Shown in pieces: positions 1 to 4,557 of a stretch of DNA of 6,791 nucleotides. Source of the stretch: an uncultured Collinsella sp. (GTDB taxonomy: Bacteria; Actinomycetota; Coriobacteriia; Coriobacteriales; Coriobacteriaceae); the NCBI GenBank assembly GCA_900548075.1, contig URJD01000099.1, forward strand, positions 1 to 6,791. The letters run 5' to 3'. The number at the start of each line of letters is the position of its first letter. The first letter of the stretch is position 1. The position numbers and the translations under genes are program-made. The notes below the pieces were generated by a model. The model ran no database searches. It was not told where the DNA came from and was given only the letters and a program-made list of their open reading frames with translations.

Positions 1-137
1 GTCGACTTGAGCATGAGCGGCGTCAGCAGCAGACGGATGATGACCACCAGGATGATGATGGACAGGCCCCAGTCGACCGCAAAGGTCTGGATGAGCTTGA
101 GCAGCTCGAAAAGGATGTTAACGATCCAATCCCACAT
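1..137 (-). CDS. yidC: YidC/Oxa1-family membrane protein insertase, N-terminal part only
   Basis: Partial gene: it starts at the ATG complementary to 135-137 and runs off the left edge after 45 codons. YidC inserts and folds membrane proteins in the cytoplasmic membrane, alone or with SecYEG. The visible N-terminus (MWDWIVNILFELLKLIQTFA) is followed by a hydrophobic segment (WGLSIIILVVIIRLLLTPL) ending in TPLMLKS. This resembles the first core transmembrane segment of Gram-positive-type YidC, in which an Ile/Leu-rich helix ends in R-L-L-L-x-P. There is no long periplasmic domain before it, unlike proteobacterial YidC. A strong ribosome site (GGAGG, complementary to about 146-150) precedes the start. 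It is the fourth gene of rpmH-rnpA-yidD-yidC, 29 bases after yidD, which is the usual order beside the origin. Family assignment is fairly secure; the rest of the protein is not visible. Confidence 0.85.
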   Translation of the reverse strand, partial: MWDWIVNILFELLKLIQTFAVDWGLSIIILVVIIRLLLTPLMLKS

Positions 138-166
138 GTAAGTTTTCCTCCGATAGCGAGTGCCCG

Positions 167-391
167 CTAAGGCACAGGGTCATAACCGCCGACGTGCAGG
201 GGATTGCAGCGAGCGATGCGCCTCACGGCAAGCCAGCAGCCTCTCAAAAAACCGTACTTCTCAATCGCCTGGATGGCGTATTGCGAGCACGTTGGGTAAT
301 AAATGCACGCGTCAGGCAATAAGGGCGAAATAACCTGTTGATATATGCGAATAGGAGCGATGGCAACACGTCGCAAAACGTGATTGCTCAT
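167..391 (-). CDS. yidD: YidD family membrane protein insertion efficiency factor
   Basis: A 74-residue protein of the YidD (DUF37) family. These small, membrane-associated proteins are thought to assist YidC-dependent insertion of membrane proteins. Family hallmarks visible are an N-terminal amphipathic stretch (VAIAPIRIYQQVISPLLP, about residues 9-26), a Cys-containing core CIYYPTCSQYAIQAIEKYG with C29 and C35, the RRIARCNP segment, and the terminal GGYDPVP. The length is typical. The start ATG overlaps the rnpA stop codon in an ATGA arrangement (388-391), and a strong purine-rich ribosome site (GGGAGGA) lies in the end of rnpA, so translational coupling is likely. It sits between rnpA and yidC, as in many bacteria, consistent with a shared function with YidC. 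Confidence 0.95.
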   Translation of the reverse strand: MSNHVLRRVAIAPIRIYQQVISPLLPDACIYYPTCSQYAIQAIEKYGFLRGCWLAVRRIARCNPLHVGGYDPVP

Positions 392-726
392 CGCTCCTCC
401 CCGGCAACGCCGGCGCGTTTCATAAGCGAACGCAACGCCTTGTCCATCTCCTGCGGCGAGGAAACCCTCGTCTTGGGAGTTGCGAACAAGATGATGTCAT
501 AACCCGCAACGGGAAATCCGCAGCTGCGGGCGGCCTCGCGCATCACACGCTTAGATCGGTTGCGCACGACGGCACAACCGAGTCGCTTAGCACCAACGAA
601 GGCGACCCTTCCGGAGTCGCCTTCGCCAACCGATTCACATATGGTCATTCGAATCAGAGGGTGATTGAAACGACGCCCCTGACTGAACACATGCTCGAAA
701 TCTTGCCGAGACTTAATAGTCTTCAT
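388..726 (-). CDS. rnpA: Ribonuclease P protein component
   Basis: A 112-residue basic protein, the protein subunit of RNase P. It binds the catalytic RNA and the 5' leader of precursor tRNAs to help remove the leader in the cytoplasm. The diagnostic RNR motif is clear in LGCAVVRNRSKRVMREAAR (about residues 49-67; R55, N56, R57, K59, R60). The early FxxVFSQGRRF segment (about 10-20) is the usual family start. Length is normal (110-120). It lies 20 bases downstream of rpmH and overlaps yidD by four bases. There is no convincing Shine-Dalgarno sequence before its ATG (the 20-base gap reads as a pyrimidine/A mix), and no other start codon is in frame upstream before a stop, so it may depend on translation of rpmH. 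Identification is secure. Confidence 0.97.
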   Translation of the reverse strand: MKTIKSRQDFEHVFSQGRRFNHPLIRMTICESVGEGDSGRVAFVGAKRLGCAVVRNRSKRVMREAARSCGFPVAGYDIILFATPKTRVSSPQEMDKALRSLMKRAGVAGEER

Positions 727-746
727 GCGAGATGTGTGTATCGCTG

Positions 747-881
747 CTAGACAGTGAGACGCTTGCGGCCCTTGGCGCGACGACGGGCGAGCACGGCACG
801 ACCACCCTTAGTGGCCATACGGGCACGGAAGCCATGGGTCTTGGCACGCTTACGCTTATTAGGCTGATACGTACGCTTCAT
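747..881 (-). CDS. rpmH: 50S ribosomal protein L34
   Basis: A 44-residue, very basic protein, MKRTYQPNKRKRAKTHGFRA followed by RMATKGGRAVLARRRAKGRKRLTV in total. This is the near-invariant L34 sequence of the large ribosomal subunit. I chose the ATG complementary to 879-881 because MKRTYQPN is the universal L34 N-terminus and an AGGAGG ribosome site lies seven bases upstream. A reading frame extending 20 codons further upstream is not needed, since the extra residues cover the leader and the ribosome site. It is the first gene of the minus-strand operon and is expressed from the promoter at 954-983. Its position next to the origin gives it high gene dosage in fast growth, as in most bacteria. 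Confidence 0.98.
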   Translation of the reverse strand: MKRTYQPNKRKRAKTHGFRARMATKGGRAVLARRRAKGRKRLTV

Positions 882-909
882 CTTAAGTTCCTCCTGCTGC
901 ATTTCGAGT

Positions 910-927
910 GTCCGCGGGGGCGCGGAC
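910..927 (-). repeat. Perfect 7-bp inverted repeat (hairpin) in the rpmH leader
   Basis: GTCCGCG, a four-base G loop, then CGCGGAC. On the rpmH transcript this lies between the predicted start site (about 947) and the ribosome site (about 890), so the mRNA leader would fold into a very stable stem. No T-tract follows it on either strand, so it is not a normal intrinsic terminator. Its role is not known; leader stability or translational control is possible. Confidence 0.6.
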
Positions 928-953
928 GCAGATATAGACACGTGAGCTTGAAG

Positions 954-983
954 ATTGTAGGGAAATCAATGTTCAAATGTCAA
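954..983 (-). promoter_or_regulatory. Sigma70-type promoter of the rpmH-rnpA-yidD-yidC operon
   Basis: Reading the minus strand, a perfect -35 hexamer TTGACA (complement of 978-983) is followed by an 18-base spacer and a -10 hexamer TACAAT (complement of 954-959), one base from the consensus TATAAT. Transcription would start near 947, giving a leader of about 65 bases before rpmH. The position, direction and hexamer quality fit a strong housekeeping promoter for a ribosomal-protein operon. Confidence 0.8.
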
Positions 984-1077
984 GAAATCAAAGGTAAAAG
1001 GTTGCGCAGTTCACACGGTTCCCCCATAAGCCGAGCTCGATTTAGCGGTGTATGGCAACTTTTCACGATATTTCATC

Positions 1078-1092
1078 GAGTTTTCAACAGGT
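1078..1092 (+). promoter_or_regulatory. Extended DnaA-box-like repeat, copy 1
   Basis: GAGTTTTCAACAGGT, with core TTTTCAACA at 1081-1089. It is identical over 15 bases to copy 3 at 1131-1145, and over 14 bases to the reverse complement of 4332-4345. The core differs from the E. coli box TTATCCACA at two positions. Assignment as a DnaA box is inferred from recurrence at the origin. Confidence 0.7.
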
Positions 1093-1103
1093 CATGTTGG
1101 CAA

Positions 1104-1114
1104 TGTTGAGAACT
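1104..1114 (-). promoter_or_regulatory. DnaA-box-like repeat, C variant
   Basis: The minus strand reads AGTTCTCAACA, with core TTCTCAACA. It differs by one base from the exact boxes that flank it and points the opposite way. The same 11 bases recur on the plus strand at 2295-2305 inside the GHKL-protein gene. Confidence 0.6.
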
Positions 1115-1130
1115 TTTCGCCCGTTTTCCA

Positions 1131-1145
1131 GAGTTTTCAACAGGT
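1131..1145 (+). promoter_or_regulatory. Extended DnaA-box-like repeat, copy 3
   Basis: GAGTTTTCAACAGGT, core TTTTCAACA at 1134-1142. It is a 15-base direct repeat of 1078-1092 at a 53-base distance, close to five helical turns, so both sites would face the same side of the DNA. Confidence 0.7.
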
Positions 1146-1164
1146 TTTGAAAAGTTGTCGAAAG
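1145..1164 (-). promoter_or_regulatory. Paired half-matching boxes, left module
   Basis: TTTTGAAAA (1145-1153) and TGTCGAAAG (1156-1164) are two degenerate minus-strand boxes 11 bases apart. Bases 1147-1164 match 4337-4354 in the dnaA-dnaN gap at 16 of 18 positions, including the spacing. This suggests a conserved two-site module rather than chance. Confidence 0.45.
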
Positions 1165-1226
1165 ATGAGAAACATTGCACAGTGAGCTACTATTTGTTCG
1201 AAACCTTATGAAAGATTGCGAGCGGC

Positions 1227-2579
1227 ATGTCTGACGACTTTTACACCATGGTCGATTCCGGAGACCCGGCACCCGACAACGAGCACATCACCGGCGTGCG
1301 CGAAGAGCGTGAGGAAGGCGAGCAGACGACCACGCAGGCGCCAAAAGCCATGTACGCCGCACGCATCGCCGTCTATGACGACATGCTGTCGACACCGCGT
1401 GTGATCGTCATTGATCCGCAAGATGTCCGCACGTATTTGGAAGAGACGACCAACACCGTCTACCAGTGCATGAAAGAACAAGGTGGCCATATCTCGCTCA
1501 TGGTCATCCGCGAGATTGTCGAAAACCTTATCCACGCACACTTTGCCGAGCCCATCATCTCGATTCTGGACGGCGGAGACACCATCCGCTTTGCTGACCA
1601 AGGACCCGGCATCGACGACAAGGAACGTGCTTTCGACTTTGGCGTTACCAGCGCAAACAGCAAGATGAAGCGCTATATCCGTGGAACCGGAGCAGGGTTT
1701 CCCATGGTGCAGGAGTATTTGGAAAACGCCGGCGGTGCCGTATCCATCGAGGACAACATGGGCAACGGCACCGTGGTTACGGTAAGCCTGAACCCTAAAC
1801 GCGTGCAGGAAATCGAGCGTGCCGGCGGACGCGGCGCTGCCGTGCGGCCCGAGACGGAGCAGCCCACATATCCCCTGCCGGGAGCTTTTGCGCAGCAGCC
1901 AATGGCAACGCAGCAGATGCAGCCCCCCGTGGGACAGATGCAGCAGCCCGGAATGCTTCCTACACAAGAATCCCAAGCGGCATCGATGTCGATGCCGCCA
2001 AACATGCCAGAGGCCATGCCGCTGGCGGATCAGGATGCAGCAGCAATGCAGCAGGCGACGGGGGCACCGGGTGGCCAGCAAATGGGCTATCAACCGTACC
2101 AACAGGGATATCCATATCAGCAGATGCCGCCACTGGGGTACGGCCAACCGTCCCCGCAGCAGTACCAGCAGGGATATCAGCAGCCGTACCAGCAGATGCC
2201 GCAGCAGCAGTACAACCCCTGGGCCCAGCAGATGCCTCCACAGCCTTACCAACAGTGGCCTCAAAGTTTTCAACAGCAAATGCCGCCGATGCAGAGTTCT
2301 CAACAACCAGCAGCTCAAATGATGTATCCTAATGCAGCAAATCAGTATGCGCAGCCACAACCGGACGTGTTCGTAAGCGATCGCGGCAACGCCGCGCTGG
2401 GCTATCTGGCGCAAAATCAAGCGTGCGGTGCAACCGATCTGGCGAGGGCGTTTGGAAACTCGGCCCCCACTTGGTCACGCACGCTCAATGACTTGGCGCA
2501 GGCCGGCTTGGTCATCAAGCATGGCCAGAAATACCATCTGACCGAACTCGGCGCCGCTCGCGTGCGAGCTCAGAGCTAA
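1227..2579 (+). CDS. GHKL-type ATP-binding protein with Gln/Pro-rich linker and C-terminal winged-helix domain
   Basis: A 450-residue protein with no signal peptide or membrane segment, so probably cytoplasmic. Residues about 85-190 form a GHKL (histidine-kinase/GyrB/MutL-like) ATP-binding fold: N box REIVENLIHA (E96, N100), G1 box ADQGPGID (D124, G126, G128), G2 loop RGTGAGFPMV (152-161) and final GNGTVVTVSL (179-188). No HisKA-type phosphoacceptor helix is recognisable, so calling it a sensor kinase would be unsupported. Residues about 215-376 are low-complexity Gln/Pro/Met/Tyr. Residues about 380-450 look like a winged helix (LARAFG, then a W-S-R-T-L-N-D-L recognition-helix-like segment, then GLVIKHGQKYHLTELG). 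The ATG at 1227 is forced by an in-frame stop at 1209-1211; its ribosome site is weak. dnaA follows after 15 bases, so the two are probably cotranscribed. Its function is unknown to me; a role in origin or dnaA control is inference. Confidence 0.85.
   Translation: MSDDFYTMVDSGDPAPDNEHITGVREEREEGEQTTTQAPKAMYAARIAVYDDMLSTPRVIVIDPQDVRTYLEETTNTVYQCMKEQGGHISLMVIREIVENLIHAHFAEPIISILDGGDTIRFADQGPGIDDKERAFDFGVTSANSKMKRYIRGTGAGFPMVQEYLENAGGAVSIEDNMGNGTVVTVSLNPKRVQEIERAGGRGAAVRPETEQPTYPLPGAFAQQPMATQQMQPPVGQMQQPGMLPTQESQAASMSMPPNMPEAMPLADQDAAAMQQATGAPGGQQMGYQPYQQGYPYQQMPPLGYGQPSPQQYQQGYQQPYQQMPQQQYNPWAQQMPPQPYQQWPQSFQQQMPPMQSSQQPAAQMMYPNAANQYAQPQPDVFVSDRGNAALGYLAQNQACGATDLARAFGNSAPTWSRTLNDLAQAGLVIKHGQKYHLTELGAARVRAQS
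2085..2276 (+). repeat. Degenerate tandem repeat coding for YQQ/QQM/QQP-rich segment
   Basis: Runs of CAG/CAA, TAC/TAT and CCG/CCA codons encode imperfect repeats such as YQQGY, YQQPYQQMP and PYQQWP (residues about 287-350 of the GHKL protein). The DNA is internally repetitive and so prone to slippage and length change. The encoded segment is predicted disordered from composition, and is rich in Gln, Pro, Met and Tyr with almost no charged residues. Confidence 0.75.
2265..2276 (+). promoter_or_regulatory. Intragenic DnaA-box-like sequence (exact core)
   Basis: AGTTTTCAACAG, core TTTTCAACA at 2267-2275. It matches the intergenic extended boxes over 12 bases. It is encoded as Ser-Phe-Gln-Gln in the Gln-rich part of the GHKL protein. 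Gln codons make CAACAG common here, so chance is a real alternative. Confidence 0.45.
2295..2305 (+). promoter_or_regulatory. Intragenic DnaA-box-like sequence (C variant)
   Basis: AGTTCTCAACA, identical over 11 bases to the minus-strand repeat at 1104-1114. It lies 30 bases after the exact-core copy in the same orientation, and about 290 bases before the dnaA start. Confidence 0.4.
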
Positions 2580-2594
2580 AGAACGGGAGAGACA

Positions 2595-4319
2595 GTGGAC
2601 GAGGAAGCAAGCATCATCCTGGGGGATGCCATCGCCTTTTGTCAGCGCGACGGCCAAGATGCACGCCTCATCAACATGCTGGGGCAATCGCGCGCCATAA
2701 GCCTGACCGAAGATACGCTCACGATCGAGGCCCCCTCGCGCTTTGCCATCGCGCAGCTCAAAAAGCATCAGCCGACTATTGAGGCCTATCTGGAAGAAAT
2801 CGCCTTTGCACCGATTGCGCTCGACATCGTGGCACCGCAAGGCGCCGCGACGGAATCCACTGTCGCGACGGCGCCCGCCACGGCTCCCGCTGCTTCCCCG
2901 GCGGTGCCGGCCTCCGCAGGCGACGTGCCGACAATCGAGCACCAGCGCAGCGATGTTTCCCGTGAAACCATGGCACCGTTGCCGACCGCGGCAGCGACGT
3001 CAACGAACGCACCCGTCACGCACATGCCCATCGCTCACGACGCAGCGGCGGGCGCGGATTCGGGCATTGCAATCAAGAACACACTCTCGGCCGATGATTT
3101 TCGTCGCATGATGAACCAGATGAAGGGCGGAGCGCCGACTAAATCCACGCAAGCTGCGACCCCCGCTTCACCCATGCCAGCACCGACCGTGCCGGCCGAG
3201 CAGAATACGGATGGAGCCCCGCTCGCAGCGAACTCAAAATTCACCTTTGAGAACTTTGTCTACGGCCCCGAGAACAGCCATGCCTATCGCTCGGCACTCA
3301 AGTTTGCCGCCCTCGCGGACGAGCGCGGCACGTGCACGTCACTGTTCATCTACGGCAAATCGGGCCTGGGCAAGACGCACCTGCTGCTTGCCATCAAAAA
3401 CGAGCTCGCCGAAAAGTCGCCCGAGATCAAGGTCAAGTATGCCAACTCCCAGGCATATCTGGACGACCTGATGACCGAGTTCGACCGCCAAAAGAAGAGC
3501 AACGCCCCCATCATGCAGGCGTACCACGGCGTGGACGTGCTCATCATCGATGACATCCAAAACATCATCGGCAAGCGCGCGAGCGTGGACTACTTTTTCC
3601 AGCTCATGGACGAGTTCATCCGCAACAACAAGAAGGTCGTCATCGCGGCAGACCGCGCCCCCAAGGACCTGAGCATGGACGAGCGTCTGACCAGCCGCTT
3701 CAACGCCGGCATGCTCTGCCTGGTCGCAGAGCCCAGCTACGAGATGAAATACAAGATCTTGCAGCGCTATTACGAGAACACCATCGTCGCCGCTCCCGAG
3801 GCAGGCGACGATTCACTGCTGGCGGCCTACGGGGGCGACGGCGGGCACCTGACCGATGAGCACTTTAAGCACATGGCAGAGGTGTCGGGCACCAACATCC
3901 GCGAACTCGAGAGCTTCTGCGAGCGCTGCGCCGGCGAGGCGGGCGACCGCGAGCGCGAGGGCGGGGAGCTCACCTTTGACGATATCGACGCCATCGCCAG
4001 CCAGTACTTCGACACATCGGCCAAAAAGATCAACGTCCAGACGGTTCAGTCCGTCATCGAAGAGCAGTACGGCGTGACGCACGAGGAGCTCATCGGCCCG
4101 CGTCGCAACGCCAATATCGCCAAAGCACGCCATATCGCTATCTACCTGGCCATCGAGATGTGCGAAATGACGACCACGGCGGTGGGCGCCGAATTTGGCA
4201 ACCGCAACCACTCGACCGTCAGCACGAGCTACAAAAAGGTCCAGAAGATGATCCAGGAAGACCGCACCGTCACCGAAGACCTCAAGTCGCTGCGCGATAA
4301 AATTACACTGCGTTCGTAG
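2595..4319 (+). CDS. dnaA: Chromosomal replication initiator protein DnaA
   Basis: A 574-residue DnaA, the AAA+ ATPase that binds origin boxes, melts oriC and recruits the helicase. Domain I is about residues 1-80. Domain II is an Ala/Pro/Thr-rich linker of about 130 residues, which explains the length excess over the usual 440-470. Domain III starts at FTFENFVYGPEN (217-228), with Walker A GKSGLGKT (254-261), Walker B VDVLIIDD (313-320), sensor 1 near AADR (351-354), the arginine-finger region ERLTSRF (363-369) and sensor 2 NIRELE (434-439). Domain IV carries AKARHIAIYLA (509-519) and the signature GAEFGNRNHSTVSTSYKKV (531-549). That signature is altered from the common GRDHTTVLHA: Asp to Asn at 538, Thr to Ser at 540. 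Start: GTG at 2595, preceded by GGGAGA. The gene is probably cotranscribed with the GHKL gene upstream. Identification is certain. Confidence 0.98.
   Translation: MDEEASIILGDAIAFCQRDGQDARLINMLGQSRAISLTEDTLTIEAPSRFAIAQLKKHQPTIEAYLEEIAFAPIALDIVAPQGAATESTVATAPATAPAASPAVPASAGDVPTIEHQRSDVSRETMAPLPTAAATSTNAPVTHMPIAHDAAAGADSGIAIKNTLSADDFRRMMNQMKGGAPTKSTQAATPASPMPAPTVPAEQNTDGAPLAANSKFTFENFVYGPENSHAYRSALKFAALADERGTCTSLFIYGKSGLGKTHLLLAIKNELAEKSPEIKVKYANSQAYLDDLMTEFDRQKKSNAPIMQAYHGVDVLIIDDIQNIIGKRASVDYFFQLMDEFIRNNKKVVIAADRAPKDLSMDERLTSRFNAGMLCLVAEPSYEMKYKILQRYYENTIVAAPEAGDDSLLAAYGGDGGHLTDEHFKHMAEVSGTNIRELESFCERCAGEAGDREREGGELTFDDIDAIASQYFDTSAKKINVQTVQSVIEEQYGVTHEELIGPRRNANIAKARHIAIYLAIEMCEMTTTAVGAEFGNRNHSTVSTSYKKVQKMIQEDRTVTEDLKSLRDKITLRS
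2954..2969. promoter_or_regulatory. parS-like palindrome inside dnaA
   Basis: TGTTTCCCGTGAAACC matches the broadly conserved bacterial parS consensus TGTTNCACGTGAAACA at 14 of 16 positions; the misses are one central base and the last base. It falls in the poorly conserved linker-coding part of dnaA (residues near VSRET), where coding constraint is low. If real, it would be a ParB loading site for origin segregation. The central mismatch lowers confidence. Confidence 0.4.
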
Positions 4320-4331
4320 GGAAATAGAGAC

Positions 4332-4345
4332 ACCTGTTGAAAACT
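4332..4345 (-). promoter_or_regulatory. Extended DnaA-box-like repeat, right half of origin
   Basis: The minus strand reads AGTTTTCAACAGGT, identical over 14 bases to both plus-strand copies at 1079-1092 and 1132-1145; core at 4335-4343. A third exact extended copy more than 3 kb away, again beside an origin gene, strongly supports a specific binding site. Confidence 0.7.
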
Positions 4346-4354
4346 TGTCGAAAC
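4346..4354 (-). promoter_or_regulatory. Degenerate partner box, right module
   Basis: TGTCGAAAC, starting 11 bases after the exact box at 4335. The pair 4337-4354 matches 1147-1164 at 16 of 18 positions, with the same one-turn spacing. Confidence 0.4.
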
Positions 4355-4487
4355 CACGGGCATAAGGTGTCTAAAACCCAACCCGCGGTGATGAAAAGTT
4401 TTGCGCAGGTTTTGAACGTGGAAAACCGCCCCCGTTGCACACAGGTTGCTGTCGATTCTCTTTCTGGGTCTGACCTGCGTCTTTGGG

Positions 4488-4500
4488 AGTAATCAACAGT
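4488..4500 (+). promoter_or_regulatory. DnaA-box-like sequence adjoining the unwinding element
   Basis: AGTAATCAACAGT shares 10 of 13 positions with the extended box AGTTTTCAACAGG, including TCAACAG. It lies 12 bases (4499-4510) before the trinucleotide run, the place where a box is expected to anchor a DnaA filament. Confidence 0.5.
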
Positions 4501-4510
4501 TTCGTCAGTG

Positions 4511-4525
4511 CTATTACTATTATTA
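4511..4525. promoter_or_regulatory. DnaA-trio-like run
   Basis: The plus strand reads CTA TTA CTA TTA TTA; the complementary strand read 3' to 5' is GAT AAT GAT AAT AAT. This fits the DnaA-trio motif (repeated 3'-GAT/AAT-5') on which DnaA assembles on single-stranded DNA during origin opening in Bacillus subtilis. It has the expected order: box, short spacer, trios, AT-rich DNA. Confidence 0.65.
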
Positions 4526-4557
4526 AGATATTTATATCTATAGAAAGGTATTAAAAG
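4511..4557. other. AT-rich DNA unwinding element candidate
   Basis: 39 of 47 bases are A or T, in sharp contrast with the GC-rich surroundings. It contains the trio-like run, a palindrome AGATAT-TT-ATATCT (4526-4539) and the dnaN ribosome site GAAAGG (4543-4548). Position between dnaA and dnaN matches the unwinding site of Bacillus-type origins. Confidence 0.65.

Larger units (their letters stand above)
882..1226. other. Intergenic region rpmH / GHKL gene: left part of the replication origin
   Basis: This 345-base stretch carries no convincing gene. From left to right it holds the rpmH ribosome site and leader hairpin, the minus-strand rpmH promoter (954-983), a stretch (984-1077) in which I see nothing assignable, and a cluster of DnaA-box-like repeats (1078-1164). 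It ends in a short leader to the plus-strand gene at 1227. A possible -10 (TACTAT, 1188-1193) has no good -35 partner, so the dnaA-side promoter remains unplaced. The repeats and the flanking rpmH and dnaA loci make this one half of oriC by established gene-order knowledge. Confidence 0.75.
4328..4372. repeat. 8-bp inverted repeat bracketing a DnaA-box pair
   Basis: AGACACCT (4328-4335) and AGGTGTCT (4365-4372) are perfect inverted copies separated by 29 bases that contain most of the box pair 4335-4354. The loop is long and no T-tract follows, so a terminator is unlikely; a protein-binding arrangement or cruciform is possible. Confidence 0.45.
4320..4557. other. Intergenic region dnaA / dnaN: right (unwinding) part of the replication origin
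   Basis: This 238-base gap holds, in order, an exact extended box (4332-4345), a degenerate partner box (4346-4354) and an 8-bp inverted repeat around them (4328-4372). Next come scattered weaker matches such as CAGGTTTTGAA (4406-4416, also at 1141-1151) and CGTGGAAAA (4417-4425). It ends with a box next to a trinucleotide run (4488-4525) and an AT-rich end (4511-4557). I found no clear terminator for dnaA and no clear promoter for dnaN. Confidence 0.75.

Noticed and set aside
747..941. L34 extended by 20 N-terminal residues
   Set aside because: The extension includes the leader and the AGGAGG ribosome site; L34 proteins begin at MKRTYQPN.
732..1109. 125-codon plus-strand frame over rpmH and the origin
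   Set aside because: It is antisense to L34 and runs through the promoter and box cluster; no ribosome site or family features.
1188..1193. TACTAT as a -10 for the GHKL-dnaA operon
   Set aside because: No acceptable -35 at 16-18 bases and no extended -10.
1517..1525. TGTCGAAAA, one base from a minus-strand box
   Set aside because: It encodes the conserved Ile-Val-Glu-Asn of the ATPase N box, so coding constraint explains it, and it lacks the AG/GGT flanks.
1227..1800. Two-component sensor histidine kinase
   Set aside because: No HisKA phosphoacceptor motif, membrane segment or sensor domain, and no adjacent response regulator; only the ATP-binding fold is supported.
1206..2420. 404-codon open frame on the minus strand opposite the GHKL gene
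   Set aside because: It is the antisense of Gln/Pro codons (giving Leu/His/Arg-rich runs) and has no recognisable domain; the plus frame carries clear GHKL motifs.
4417..4425. CGTGGAAAA, near a classical TTTTCCACA box in reverse
   Set aside because: Single copy, with its end base wrong; noted as a weak match only.
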